A program made the translations under genes and the position numbers. Positions 26,703 through 35,239 of a stretch of 64,000 nucleotides of DNA are shown in pieces (position 1 is the stretch's first letter; the number at the start of each line of letters is the position of its first letter). Under the pieces are notes generated by a model that was not told the origin of the DNA, ran no database searches, and worked only from the letters and a program-made list of their open reading frames with translations. The DNA comes from JAAFJM01 sp964529175 (lineage in GTDB: Bacteria > Bacteroidota > Bacteroidia > UKL13-3), in NCBI GenBank assembly GCA_964529175.1, contig CAZGVO010000009.1:124001-188000 (forward strand), in the 5' to 3' direction.

Positions 26703-27770
26703 ATGTCAGATATTTTCTCTCAGTTGCAAAAACACGATCATGAGCAAATAGTATTTTGCCAAGATGAGTACACTGGATTAAAAGCAATTATTGCCATTCA
26801 CAACACGGTTTTAGGACCTGGATTAGGCGGAACGCGCGTTTGGAATTACACCAGCGAGGCCGATGCGGTGAATGATGTATTGCGTTTAAGCAGAGGGATG
26901 ACCTACAAAGCATCTATTTCTGGATTAAACTTGGGGGGCGCTAAAGCGGTAATTATTGGTGATGCAAAAACCTTAAAAACGGAAGCTTTAATGCGTAAAT
27001 TTGGTCGTTTTGTAGAAAACCTTAATGGAAAATACATTACTGCTGAAGATGTTAACACCACTACTCGCGATATGGAGTATGTTAACATGGAAACTAACCA
27101 CGTAGTTGGTTTACCTGAAAGCATGGGTGGGGGAGGAGATCCAAGTCCTGTTACTGCTTATGGTGTATTTGTTGGTATGAAAGCTGCTGTTAAACACGCT
27201 TTTGGAACTGATAGTTTAGCTGGTAAAAAAGTTGCTGTGCAAGGTATTGGTAAAGTTGGTGGCCATTTGTTAGAATATTTACACAAAGAAGGTGCTAAAC
27301 TTTTTATTACCGATATTAACGAAGAAATGCTTAAAAAATACAGCAATGATTTTGGTGCAACTGTAGTTAAAGGTGACGAAATTTATGGATTAGATGTAGA
27401 TGTATTTGCTCCATGTGCTTTAGGTGCTATTTTAGATTCGGTTAATATTAACAAACTAAAATGTAAAGTAGTAGCTGGTGCTGCAAATAACCAATTGGCA
27501 GACGAAAATATTCATGGACCAATGTTAATGGAAAAAGGTATTGCTTACGCACCTGATTTCTTAATTAATGCTGGTGGTTTAATAAATGTTTACCAAGAAC
27601 ATATTGGTTATAACCGCGAAACTGCATTTAGCAACACAGAAAAAATTTATGATACTACTTTAGCCATTTTCCAAAAATCGGATAAAGACAAAGTACATAC
27701 ACAAAAAGCTGCTACCGAGTTAGCCGAAAAACGCATCCATGATATGATGCGCGTAGGTTCAACTTACTAG
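26703..27770 (+). CDS. Leucine/branched-chain amino acid dehydrogenase
   Basis: The 355-residue enzyme belongs to the Glu/Leu/Phe/Val dehydrogenase family. Residues seen include GPGLGGTRVW, the catalytic lysine in SGLNLGGAKAVI, the Asp in TAEDVNTT and the nucleotide-binding GIGKVGGHLLEYL with an acidic ITDIN end that favours NAD. The length and GGTRVW motif fit leucine dehydrogenase more than the longer glutamate enzymes. It catalyses reversible oxidative deamination of leucine, valine and isoleucine and so feeds branched-chain 2-oxoacid breakdown. A -7 promoter element precedes it and a strong terminator follows, so it is monocistronic. Confidence 0.9.
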   Translation: MSDIFSQLQKHDHEQIVFCQDEYTGLKAIIAIHNTVLGPGLGGTRVWNYTSEADAVNDVLRLSRGMTYKASISGLNLGGAKAVIIGDAKTLKTEALMRKFGRFVENLNGKYITAEDVNTTTRDMEYVNMETNHVVGLPESMGGGGDPSPVTAYGVFVGMKAAVKHAFGTDSLAGKKVAVQGIGKVGGHLLEYLHKEGAKLFITDINEEMLKKYSNDFGATVVKGDEIYGLDVDVFAPCALGAILDSVNINKLKCKVVAGAANNQLADENIHGPMLMEKGIAYAPDFLINAGGLINVYQEHIGYNRETAFSNTEKIYDTTLAIFQKSDKDKVHTQKAATELAEKRIHDMMRVGSTY

Positions 27771-27784
27771 TAAATAATAAAACT

Positions 27785-27817
27785 AACTAAGCCTAGCATA
27801 AAACTAGGCTTAGTTTT
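27785..27817 (+). terminator. Terminator of leucine dehydrogenase
   Basis: A 12-bp perfect stem AACTAAGCCTAG / CTAGGCTTAGTT with a CATAAAA loop is followed by TT. Confidence 0.85.
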
Positions 27818-27906
27818 ATAAAATAGTTCTTTAGGTAATTTAAAAAATGTATTGCTAAGCCTACTGAATTTTATATAAATTAGCGTACATACCCAAAAAA
27901 ATAGCT

Positions 27907-28851
27907 ATGCTATTCAGACGTTTTTTACGAATTAAAACCTTTCAGGCGTTATACGCTTACAAACAAGATCAGTCAACGAGTAGGGCGGTGGCTAAAAACA
28001 ATCTAGTAAAATCGCTAGATAAAGCATACGATGTGTATGTTTTCTTAATGTCGTTCCTTATTGAGTTCAAATCATTTGTTGGCAAAGAAATTGAACTTCA
28101 AAGCAATAAATACATTCCACAACCAGAGCAAATGGCTTTTTTAAAAGCAATTTATAACAATGCTGCCATTGCCATGCTTGAAAACGATATTATTTTACAA
28201 GAAAAAATAAAAGCACGAAAATTAGATTGGACTAAAAGTAGCGATTTCTTTCGTCAAATTTTGAACGAAATTAAAGCTATTGATACCATTGTAGATGCTA
28301 CTAAAGAAGGCGATACTTCGGTATTTGCCGAAAAACAAATTTTATTAGAAATAGTTGAAACTTTAGTGGCCGATAGCGAAGTTTTTAATCATTACATGGA
28401 AGAGCAATTTATTAACTGGGAAGACGATGAAGTAATGGTTTTAACAGCATTTCAAAAAACTTTGGCTTCTATAAAACAAAATAAATCAGCCGAAATTTTA
28501 CCGGGTTTTTATAACGATAAATTTGAAGATACTAACTTTGTATCTGATTTGTTTTTAGAAACTTTGGAGCAAGAAGATGCATTAATTGAACTGATTAGTT
28601 CAAAAACCCAAAACTGGGATGCTGATAGAATTGCAACAGTAGATATGTTGCTAATGAAAATGGCCATGTGCGAAATACTTAACTTTAACCAAATACCTGT
28701 AAAAGTAAGTATTAACGAGTATTTAGAAATAGCTAAACTTTACAGCAGCCCTAATAGCCATACGTTTATGAATGGTGTGTTAGATAAAGTTCAATTAGAG
28801 TTGCGTAAAGAAAATAAAATAAACAAAACCGGTAGAGGTTTAGTTGAGTAA
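27907..28851 (+). CDS. nusB: Transcription antitermination factor NusB, long form
   Basis: The N-terminus LFRRFLRIKTFQALYAYKQ and a C-terminal NusB helical domain (about residues 185-310, with WDADRIATVDMLLMKMAMCEI and PVKVSINEYLEIAKLYSSPNS) identify it. At 314 residues it is about twice the E. coli NusB; the extended middle is normal for Bacteroidota. NusB with NusE binds boxA RNA and aids rRNA antitermination. It starts a run of co-directional genes (DUF1573, yajC) spaced by 30-55 bp, a conserved order in this phylum. Confidence 0.92.
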   Translation: MLFRRFLRIKTFQALYAYKQDQSTSRAVAKNNLVKSLDKAYDVYVFLMSFLIEFKSFVGKEIELQSNKYIPQPEQMAFLKAIYNNAAIAMLENDIILQEKIKARKLDWTKSSDFFRQILNEIKAIDTIVDATKEGDTSVFAEKQILLEIVETLVADSEVFNHYMEEQFINWEDDEVMVLTAFQKTLASIKQNKSAEILPGFYNDKFEDTNFVSDLFLETLEQEDALIELISSKTQNWDADRIATVDMLLMKMAMCEILNFNQIPVKVSINEYLEIAKLYSSPNSHTFMNGVLDKVQLELRKENKINKTGRGLVE

Positions 28852-28905
28852 TTAGTTAATAATTAAATAATTATATAGTTAACCCAATTAATTAAAATAT
28901 AAACC

Positions 28906-29379
28906 ATGAAAAAAGTATTTATTTCAACTTTAGTTTTAATGGCTATTGCCTGCGGCAATAACGAAGCAAGTAAACAAGCTGGTACCGAAATAGTTACCAA
29001 TACAGCTACGGCCGAAAATCCAACAGCCGAAAATGAAAATGCTACCGAAATTACTTTCGAAAAAAATATTTATGATTTTGGAACCATTAAGGAAGGCGAT
29101 TTGGTAAACTATAAATTTAAATTTAAAAACACAGGTAAAAACCCTTTGTTAATTACCAATGCATCAGCTAGTTGTGGTTGTACAGTTCCTAATTGGCCCA
29201 AAGAACCAATAGCACCAGGCCAAGGTGGCGAAATTGATGTAACTTTTAACAGCGAAGGAAAACCAAACCATGCTGAAAAAACAGTTACGGTAGTGGCTAA
29301 CACTACGCCAACCAATACCATGCTTTTAATTAAAGGCGAGGTAACACCTAAAGATGGTTCAAACAGCCAAGCTCACTAA
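28906..29379 (+). CDS. DUF1573 lipoprotein
   Basis: The 157-residue product has a lipoprotein signal (VLMAIAC, Cys at about residue 16), a Thr/Glu/Asn-rich linker and a DUF1573 immunoglobulin-like domain (residues about 47-150). Recognisable segments are YDFGTIKEGDLVNYKFKFKN, SASCGCTVPNWPKEPIAPG and GEIDVTFNSEGK. The domain is very common in Bacteroidota envelope proteins, of unknown function. The gene lies between nusB and yajC, probably in one transcript. Confidence 0.9.
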   Translation: MKKVFISTLVLMAIACGNNEASKQAGTEIVTNTATAENPTAENENATEITFEKNIYDFGTIKEGDLVNYKFKFKNTGKNPLLITNASASCGCTVPNWPKEPIAPGQGGEIDVTFNSEGKPNHAEKTVTVVANTTPTNTMLLIKGEVTPKDGSNSQAH

Positions 29380-29412
29380 TTTAAAAACTAATAATAATAC
29401 ACATAAAAAACC

Positions 29413-29742
29413 ATGAATTTAACTTTATTACAAGCAGCTGCTACCAAAGGTGGCGGATGGGAGCAAATGATATTTTTTGTTCCAATGATTGCCATTTTTT
29501 ATTTCTTTATGATTCGCCCTCAAATGAAGAAACAAAAAGATCAAAAAAAATTAATTGAATCAATTGAAAAGGGTTCAAAAATTGTAACACTTGGCGGTAT
29601 TCAAGCTAAAGTGGTAGAAGTACACGATGCTCATTTAATTATTGAAAGCGAAGGCACTCGTTTACGTATTAACAAAAGTGCAGTGAGCTTAGAAGCTACA
29701 CAAGCTTTAAATCCAGTAAAAAAAGAAGAAACTAAAAAATAG
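29413..29742 (+). CDS. yajC: Preprotein translocase subunit YajC
   Basis: The 109-residue product has a single membrane helix (MIFFVPMIAIFYFFMI) followed by the diagnostic RPQMKKQKDQKKLIESI and GSKIVTLGGIQAKVVEV. YajC is part of the SecDF-YajC holotranslocon that assists protein export. It is followed by a strong terminator at 29761, so it ends the nusB-DUF1573-yajC unit. Confidence 0.93.
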   Translation: MNLTLLQAAATKGGGWEQMIFFVPMIAIFYFFMIRPQMKKQKDQKKLIESIEKGSKIVTLGGIQAKVVEVHDAHLIIESEGTRLRINKSAVSLEATQALNPVKKEETKK

Positions 29743-29760
29743 TTTTTAAATAATTTTTAT

Positions 29761-29793
29761 AAAAAGTCAGGCACCTTTGTCTGACTTTTTTTA
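29761..29793 (+). terminator. Terminator after yajC
   Basis: A 10-bp perfect stem AAAAAGTCAG / CTGACTTTTT with a GCACCTTTGT loop and trailing T run. It lies just upstream of the coaE start and argues against any longer coaE reading. Confidence 0.88.
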
Positions 29794-29806
29794 TTTAGTT
29801 TTGAAT

Positions 29807-30394
29807 ATGCAAAAAATTGGGGTTACAGGAAGCATAGGCAGCGGAAAATCTTTGGTATGCAGCATTTTTAAACAATTAGGTGCGCCTATTTATAATGCTG
29901 ATGATAGGGCAAAATTGCTCATGGTTACTAATAATGAAATTATAAGTACTGTAAAAACCTTATTTGGTAACGAAAGCTATTTTGAAGATGGAAGTTTAAA
30001 CAGAGCGCATATTTCGGCCATTGCATTTAACAATAAAGCATTGTTAACCGAGTTAAACAAAACAGTTCACCCCATTGTATTTGCCGATTTTGATAATTGG
30101 ATTTTGGAGCAAAAAAAATTTGGTGTTCCTTATATTATTAAAGAAGCAGCATTGATGTTTGAAACCGATAGTTACAGAGGGTTAGAAAAATTTATAGTAG
30201 TAACTGCGCCATTGCAATTGCGTTTGGAACGCACTATGCACCGCGATAATATTACACAAGAACAAGTGCAAGCCCGAATGAATAATCAGTTTACACAAGA
30301 AGAAAAATTAGCCAAAGCTACTTTCGAAATTATAAACGATGACAAACATTCGTTAATAGAACAAGTGGTTAAATTGCATCAGCAGTTTGTGTAG
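29807..30394 (+). CDS. coaE: Dephospho-CoA kinase
   Basis: CoaE phosphorylates dephospho-CoA in the last step of CoA synthesis. The ATG at 29807 gives the canonical MQKIGVTGSIGSGKS start with the P-loop at residues 8-15. A further 10-codon extension upstream would run through the yajC terminator and is rejected. Other family segments are APIYNADDRAK (acceptor site Asp), HPIVFADF and the lid region LERTMHRDNITQEQVQARM. The gene has no evident operon partner. Confidence 0.92.
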   Translation: MQKIGVTGSIGSGKSLVCSIFKQLGAPIYNADDRAKLLMVTNNEIISTVKTLFGNESYFEDGSLNRAHISAIAFNNKALLTELNKTVHPIVFADFDNWILEQKKFGVPYIIKEAALMFETDSYRGLEKFIVVTAPLQLRLERTMHRDNITQEQVQARMNNQFTQEEKLAKATFEIINDDKHSLIEQVVKLHQQFV

Positions 30395-30570
30395 AATAAT
30401 GCCCACATCGTTGGTGCGAGCGTCCGCTCGTTCCAAGTAACAAAAAGAAAATATTAACCCAACCGCTTTAGCTAAAACTTATCTTTTTTATGCAAAAAAC
30501 TGCGTTATTTGAATATGTATAAAATAAGGTTGAAGCAGAAAAAAACTAAATAATTAATCAACAAAAAATA

Positions 30571-30867
30571 ATGGAAGATTTCTTGATATTGATATTATTA
30601 ATTGGACTTTTTATAATTGCCAATATAAGGGCTTGGTTAACTTTTAAATATATTATGCATAAAAACGGAAATTTTAAAGTAACAAAAACAAATTTCTTTT
30701 TTAGTAACCAGCATTTTTTTACAAAACTTTCAGCTAGTTTACCATTATTTCTGAGCAAAAATACAAACCCACTTTTAAATGATATGGTTCTCAAAATAAA
30801 TAAGTTAACCATAACATTTTATTTACTGTTTATTTGTTTAGTTATAATAAGATTCATAATTGTTTGA
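30571..30867 (+). CDS. Small membrane protein of 98 residues
   Basis: The product has an N-terminal membrane helix (LILILLIGLFIIANI), a basic-aromatic middle (HKNGNFKVTKTNFFFSNQHFF) and a C-terminal helix (ITFYLLFICLVIIRFIIV). I know no family. The membrane-protein pattern and the absence of a better frame support it over the antisense frame at 30558-30812. The preceding gap (30395-30570) holds a short GAGCG/CGCTC palindrome and nothing else recognisable. Confidence 0.55.
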   Translation: MEDFLILILLIGLFIIANIRAWLTFKYIMHKNGNFKVTKTNFFFSNQHFFTKLSASLPLFLSKNTNPLLNDMVLKINKLTITFYLLFICLVIIRFIIV

Positions 30868-30918
30868 TTTTTTAACTCCCAAGCAAATTGCAATTTTATC
30901 ACATTTCATTCCTCTCGC

Positions 30919-30943
30919 ACTCGCTAGCGTCTCGCTAGTGAGT
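30919..30943. repeat. Imperfect palindrome in intergenic gap
   Basis: CACTCGCTAG / CTAGTGAGT around CGTCTCG forms an almost perfect dyad in a gap that otherwise has no gene (30868-31048). It may be a repeat remnant or a weak terminator. Confidence 0.35.
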
Positions 30944-31048
30944 ATATAAAGCAGCCTCTGGCTGTTAGTTAAATAAAAGAATGCAATTACATTTAGGTCA
31001 TTAAAAGTTACCACTTTTTGAACTTGGAGTAAATTAGCCGGAGGCTTA

Positions 31049-31285
31049 TCAAAACAAACACTCGCAAGATGCGAGCGTTTGCGGATATTTATCTTCTATT
31101 TCATCTTGATTAAGTTCTGCAATGGCCAAAAGAAGTTTTGCCAACGATTTTAAACCTTCCGAATTTCCATGAATTAAAACTTCATCCCAAGTTATTTTCT
31201 CTCCATCATTTTCATCTTCATTTCTTGCAATAAATATATCTAATTCGCCTTCAATTTCGTTTCCTTTTAACGGTTTATATTTCAT
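31049..31285 (-). CDS. Small acidic protein, possibly immunity-type (Imm32-like)
   Basis: The 78-residue acidic product contains the pattern LIHGNSEGLKSLAKLLLAIAEL, which resembles a small family (Imm32) that often sits beside polymorphic toxins. It ends with CECLF. No toxin gene is adjacent, so the immunity role is a guess from pattern only. The start is preceded by a 200-bp AT-rich gap that contains a decayed membrane-peptide frame. Confidence 0.55.
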   Translation of the reverse strand: MKYKPLKGNEIEGELDIFIARNEDENDGEKITWDEVLIHGNSEGLKSLAKLLLAIAELNQDEIEDKYPQTLASCECLF

Positions 31286-31314
31286 AGTTGTTTTATAACT
31301 GTAAGTGTATTAGC

Positions 31315-31477
31315 TCAATGATAAATTAAATTCAACCCATAATCCAACCAGATGAACAGCACCCAAATTGGAATCATTACCAAAAGTGTTATTAGGCTAA
31401 TTCGTGTTCGTATTTGTTTATAATAATAGTATTCAAGGATATTGATGCTTTAATTTAGCAGATAAAAATTCTTTCAT
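31315..31477 (-). pseudogene. Possible frameshifted small membrane gene
   Basis: On the minus strand an ATG at 31477 opens MKEFLSAKLKHQYP and stops; a shifted frame then continues EYYYYKQIRTRISLITLL and ends as a single membrane helix with a stop at 31315. The two parts would join into a plausible 50-residue membrane peptide. Evidence is weak: it may be coincidence. Confidence 0.25.
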
Positions 31478-31499
31478 TTACTAAAAGTAAATAAGTTTG

Positions 31500-31973
31500 T
31501 TATTTTATTAAAATAAGTACATAAGTTGAAAGAAATAAACCGCAAAAAAACGATAAAATCGTAAATAGAACATCTCGTTTATTCTCATTTCTTTTTTCTG
31601 ATTCGTTATAACTTAAACTATTTGATCTAATAAAAATAGGAATTGGGTCCTCTTTGTTTATTAATTTAAATATTAATCTCAATAAATGGTAAAATAGAAA
31701 ACTAACAATCATTGAAACCCAAATATTTATAATTGTGTTATACAATAACCCATTTAAAACAATCATAAGAATCCAAAATCCTGAAAAAAATGGATTTTTA
31801 AATCTAATGGCTATTGTTGTTGTGTGGGTGCTAAATATGGGAAAATAACCAGTAAAAAATACAATTATAAAATAGGTTTGTTCTTCTAAAACATATAACT
31901 CAGCTATTATTGGAATTATTGTTAATAAAAAGAATAATCCAATTATAATCCAATCACTTTTTTTTAGTTTCAT
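31500..31973 (-). CDS. Four-helix membrane protein
   Basis: The 157-residue product has four membrane segments (IIIGLFFLLTIIPIIAEL; FIIVFFTGYFPIF; ILMIVLNGLLYNTIINIWVSMIV; FTILSFFCGLFLSTYVLILI) with a polar loop (KEDPIPIFIRSNSLSYNESEKRNENKRD) before the last. No family is recognised. It stands alone, with AT-rich flanks, divergent from hmgA. Confidence 0.6.
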   Translation of the reverse strand: MKLKKSDWIIIGLFFLLTIIPIIAELYVLEEQTYFIIVFFTGYFPIFSTHTTTIAIRFKNPFFSGFWILMIVLNGLLYNTIINIWVSMIVSFLFYHLLRLIFKLINKEDPIPIFIRSNSLSYNESEKRNENKRDVLFTILSFFCGLFLSTYVLILIK

Positions 31974-32170
31974 GTTTGTATTTCATAGTATTTTACTGTT
32001 GCCAATATCTATTTCTACAATTATAAATAGTTTTCTTTTATATTATCATAATTATAGTTTAATTTTTTCATTTAAACCTTCCTCCATCAATTGACCCAGG
32101 TCATTAATTTAAATTCAAAATATCATGCTGCATATTGATGGCTGTCGTTTTAAAACGCCTGCTTTGAAAA

Positions 32171-32178
32171 TAGTTTTG
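32171..32178 (+). promoter_or_regulatory. -7 promoter element of hmgA
   Basis: TAGTTTTG matches TAnnTTTG and lies 20 bp before the hmgA start at 32199. Confidence 0.45.
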
Positions 32179-32198
32179 ACCAACTTAAAACTAAGCAT

Positions 32199-33383
32199 AT
32201 GCCTATATATAAACAAGTTGGATTAATTCCAGAAAAACGCCATGTGGTGTTTCGCCAACCTAACGGAAAATTATACCACGAAGAACTATTTGGAACTGAA
32301 GGTTTTTCGGGTATGTCGTCATTGGTTTACCATTTATATCCGCCTACTCGTGTTAAAGAAAAAGGCGCACCTTATTCTGTTCGCCCACAAGTAGCCATTG
32401 AAGATAATTTACAATCGCGCAGTTATATGGGTTTTAATGCCACTCCCGAGTTAGATTATTTGGATAGCCGTAAAACATTATTTGTGAACGATGACATGAC
32501 CATTGGCGTAGCCGCACCCATTGAAGGCACCAGAGGTTATTTTTATAAAAATGCCGATGCCGATGAAATGATATTTATACACAAAGGCGAAGGAATTTTA
32601 AAAACCATGTATGGCAATATTGAATTTGCGTATGGCGATTATGTAATAATTCCGCGTGGTACCATTTACCAGCTTGAATTTGCTACCGATGAAAACCGTA
32701 TTTTAATTGTAGAATCGCATGGGCCAATTGAAACTCCCGATAGGTATAAAAATAAATATGGTCAGTATTTGGAGCATTCGCCTTTTTGCGAGCGCGATTT
32801 ACGCGGCCCTGTTAATATGGAAACCCACGATGAAGAAGGCGAGTTTTTAGTAAAAATAAAAAAACGTGGTTTAATATATCCTTACGTTTACGAAAACCAT
32901 CCTTTTGATTTAGTCGGTTGGGATGGATGCTGTTATCCTTATGCCTTTTCTATTTTTAATTTTGAGCCAATTACAGGCCGTATTCACATGCCGCCACCTA
33001 TTCATCAAACTTTCCAAGGCCGCAATTTTGTAATTTGCTCGTTTGTGCCTCGCCTTTACGATTACCATCCGCAAGCTATTCCTGCGCCTTACCACCATAG
33101 CAATGTAGATAGCGATGAGTTATTGTACTACGTAGATGGCGATTTTATGAGTCGTAATAATATTCAAAAAGGCCAAATTACTTTACATCCAGGTGGCTTG
33201 CCTCATGGTCCACATCCTGGTGCTATTGAACGCAGCATAGGCAAAACAGCAACCAACGAGTTAGCAGTTATGATTGATCCATTTAATCCTGTAAAAATTA
33301 CCAAAGAAGCCATGGAATTAGAGTTTCAGGAGTATTACCAAAGTTGGATTCAACAAGATAATACTAAAAACGTAACTGTCTGA
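32199..33383 (+). CDS. hmgA: Homogentisate 1,2-dioxygenase
   Basis: This Fe(II) enzyme opens the ring of homogentisate to maleylacetoacetate in tyrosine breakdown. The 394-residue cupin protein carries RSYMGFNATPELDYLDSR, FIHKGEGILKT and the metal/substrate region PYHHSNVDSDELLYYVDGDF, with TLHPGGLPHGPHPGAIE near the C-terminus. hppD, the preceding step of the same pathway, follows 42 bp downstream, forming a two-gene unit. The later step, fumarylacetoacetase, is not in the window. Confidence 0.93.
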   Translation: MPIYKQVGLIPEKRHVVFRQPNGKLYHEELFGTEGFSGMSSLVYHLYPPTRVKEKGAPYSVRPQVAIEDNLQSRSYMGFNATPELDYLDSRKTLFVNDDMTIGVAAPIEGTRGYFYKNADADEMIFIHKGEGILKTMYGNIEFAYGDYVIIPRGTIYQLEFATDENRILIVESHGPIETPDRYKNKYGQYLEHSPFCERDLRGPVNMETHDEEGEFLVKIKKRGLIYPYVYENHPFDLVGWDGCCYPYAFSIFNFEPITGRIHMPPPIHQTFQGRNFVICSFVPRLYDYHPQAIPAPYHHSNVDSDELLYYVDGDFMSRNNIQKGQITLHPGGLPHGPHPGAIERSIGKTATNELAVMIDPFNPVKITKEAMELEFQEYYQSWIQQDNTKNVTV

Positions 33384-33425
33384 TAAGTAAGTTATTATAA
33401 ATTTAAAACAAAAACAAAAAACTAT

Positions 33426-34577
33426 ATGAATGATTTAACTAAAGTTGAGAATTTTAATTATTCAACCAGTAAAATTTTTGCTGAAGCTCAAGATTTTTTA
33501 CCCATTAACGGAACCGATTATGTAGAGCTTTATGTTGGCAATGCCAAACAAGCCGCTCACTATTATAAAACTGCTTTTGGTTTTAAAGATTTGGCTTATG
33601 CAGGCTTGGAAACAGGTTTGCGCGATAGAACTTCTTATGTGTTACAGCAAGGTAAAATTAGGTTGGTATTAACCACTCCTTTTAATCCTGAAACCGAAAT
33701 GGCCAAGCATTTACAACAACATGGCGATGGTGTAAAAGTTATTGCTTTATGGGTTAACGATGCTTATGATGCCTTTGAACAAACCACTATTAGAGGTGCA
33801 AAACCTTATATGCAACCACAAACCATTGAAGATAAAAATGGAAAAGTGCGTATGAGCGGAATTCACACTTATGGCGATACGGTTCATATTTTTGTAGAAC
33901 GTAAAGATTATAAAGGCATTTTTTTACCGGGTTACGAAGCTTTAGAAACAGGCTACGAGCCAGGAACTTGTGGTTTAAAATACATTGATCACATGGTAGG
34001 AAATGTGGAGTTAGGAGCCATGAACACTTGGTCTGATTTTTATGCCAATGTAATGGGTTTTGCTAATTTAGTTACCTTCGATGATAAAGATATTTCAACC
34101 GAATACACTGCTTTAATGAGTAAAGTAATGAGTAATGGCAATGGTTATATCAAATTCCCTATTAACGAGCCTGCCTTAGGTAAAAAGAAAAGTCAAGTAG
34201 AGGAATATTTAGATTTTTATAGAGGTCCGGGTTGCCAGCACATTGCAGTAGCTACCGATGATATTGTGTTTACCATTTCCGAAATGCGCAAACGTGGTGT
34301 GGAATTTTTATACGTTCCCGGCACTTATTACGATACTGTAGCCGATAGAGTAGGAGTGATAGCTGAAGATTTAAACGAGCTAAAAAAATGGGGAATTATG
34401 GTTGATAGAGATGAAGAAGGTTATTTGCTTCAAATTTTTACCAAACCAGTGGAAGATAGACCTACCTTGTTTTTCGAAATTATTCAACGCAAAGGTGCCA
34501 AAAGTTTTGGTAAAGGAAATTTCCAAGCCCTGTTCGAATCAATAGAAGCAGAACAAGCCCGCAGAGGAACGCTTTAA
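33426..34577 (+). CDS. hppD: 4-hydroxyphenylpyruvate dioxygenase
   Basis: This Fe(II) enzyme converts 4-hydroxyphenylpyruvate to homogentisate. The 383-residue product has two VOC-fold domains. The metal ligands are visible as the His in YIDHMVGNVELG, the His in CQHIAVATDDI and the Glu in LFFEIIQRKGAKSFGKGNF, whose GKGNF ending is typical of the enzyme. It directly follows hmgA, so the cell can degrade tyrosine through homogentisate. The 860-bp gap after it holds several repeats. Confidence 0.94.
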   Translation: MNDLTKVENFNYSTSKIFAEAQDFLPINGTDYVELYVGNAKQAAHYYKTAFGFKDLAYAGLETGLRDRTSYVLQQGKIRLVLTTPFNPETEMAKHLQQHGDGVKVIALWVNDAYDAFEQTTIRGAKPYMQPQTIEDKNGKVRMSGIHTYGDTVHIFVERKDYKGIFLPGYEALETGYEPGTCGLKYIDHMVGNVELGAMNTWSDFYANVMGFANLVTFDDKDISTEYTALMSKVMSNGNGYIKFPINEPALGKKKSQVEEYLDFYRGPGCQHIAVATDDIVFTISEMRKRGVEFLYVPGTYYDTVADRVGVIAEDLNELKKWGIMVDRDEEGYLLQIFTKPVEDRPTLFFEIIQRKGAKSFGKGNFQALFESIEAEQARRGTL

Positions 34578-34658
34578 GAATTACGAATTATGAATTGGGA
34601 ATTATGAATGCTGAATTATGAATGTTGAATTACGAATGCTGAATTTTGAATGATGAAG
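34578..34658 (+). repeat. Long 7-bp-periodic GAAT array
   Basis: GAAT occurs 11 times at exactly 7-bp intervals from 34578 to 34648 (34578, 34585, 34592, 34599, 34606, 34613, 34620, 34627, 34634, 34641, 34648), followed by GAAG at 34655. The intervening three bases vary (TAC, TAT, TGG, GCT, GTT and others). The array directly follows the hppD stop and is not coding. Confidence 0.85.
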
Positions 34659-34695
34659 TTTAGTTAAAGGAGCATAAATTCGTCTGAAAGTTTTC

Positions 34696-34736
34696 GAGCT
34701 TCGCTCAATGTCTTCGGTCATTGAGCGAAGCTCTTT
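34696..34736 (+). terminator. Perfect 15-bp hairpin with GAGCGAAGC stem
   Basis: GAGCTTCGCTCAATG pairs perfectly with its complement across a TCTTCGGT loop and is followed by TTTTG. It can end hppD transcription, but a hairpin built on the same GAGCGAAGC core recurs at 44620, so it may also be a mobile palindrome. Confidence 0.6.
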
Positions 34737-34919
34737 TGTTATAAGATGAAACGAATATTAAATATATAAAGTGTTAAAGTACTCTTGTTAATTTTATAAT
34801 TTACCTCGCTCATTATCTCATCAACACATAAAACAAGACACTTCGCTTCACTCAAGGTGACGTTCCCGCAAATTTAACTTTATCAACCAATCACTAAATA
34901 AATAAATCAACCATTTCTA

Positions 34920-35012
34920 GGGCGTTCGAGCGGGCTATTCGTTCCAATCTTTTTTACCTCAACTCATAACCCAATCCACAAAAAAGGATTTCCACTGCTA
35001 TCCCTAACGCAA
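34920..35012 (+). repeat. 93-bp direct repeat, copy 1
   Basis: This copy starts GGGCGTTCGAGCGGGCTATT and ends GGATTTCCACTGCTATCCCT plus AACGCAA. It matches the copy at 35240 with only a few substitutions. I recall similar GGATTTCCACTGCTATCCCT sequences as scattered intergenic repeats in Bacteroidota genomes. Confidence 0.8.
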
Positions 35013-35239
35013 TTTTTGCGAGAAAAACATAAGAGAAATGATTCCATTAACGTTGTGCGTTGGGTCGGCAAAAAAGCGGGCCAGCTAAGTCCCGAAAGCT
35101 TTCGGGATGTGCGTGGAAGCATTTTTTTGCCTTGTCCCGCTTTGCGGGATTGTTTCTTTTTCATCTAAGGAAAAAGAAAGAAAGAAAAAAAGGTATTATG
35201 TAAAAAACTATAGAATAAGTTGATGAGTAGACTTCGGAT
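35013..35239. other. Non-coding spacer between the two direct repeats
   Basis: It holds two short hairpins (CCCGAAAGCTTTCGGG at 35092 and TCCCGCTTTGCGGGA near 35145) and a purine-rich stretch of AAAGAAAGAAAG type around 35170-35190. No gene is supported. Confidence 0.55.

Noticed and set aside
29777..29806. Ten-codon N-terminal extension of coaE
   Set aside because: It runs through the yajC terminator hairpin, and the P-loop start MQKIGVTG fits the ATG at 29807.
30558..30812. Minus-strand frame of 84 codons opposite the small membrane gene at 30571
   Set aside because: No start context or family; the plus-strand frame has two clear membrane helices.
34578..34658. CRISPR array considered for the 7-bp periodic repeat
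   Set aside because: The unit is only 7 bp with 3 variable bases; there are no spacers, leader or cas genes.
34964..35164. Minus-strand frame of 66 codons rich in Lys/Arg/Ser
   Set aside because: It covers the first 93-bp repeat and hairpins; composition follows the repeats and not a protein.
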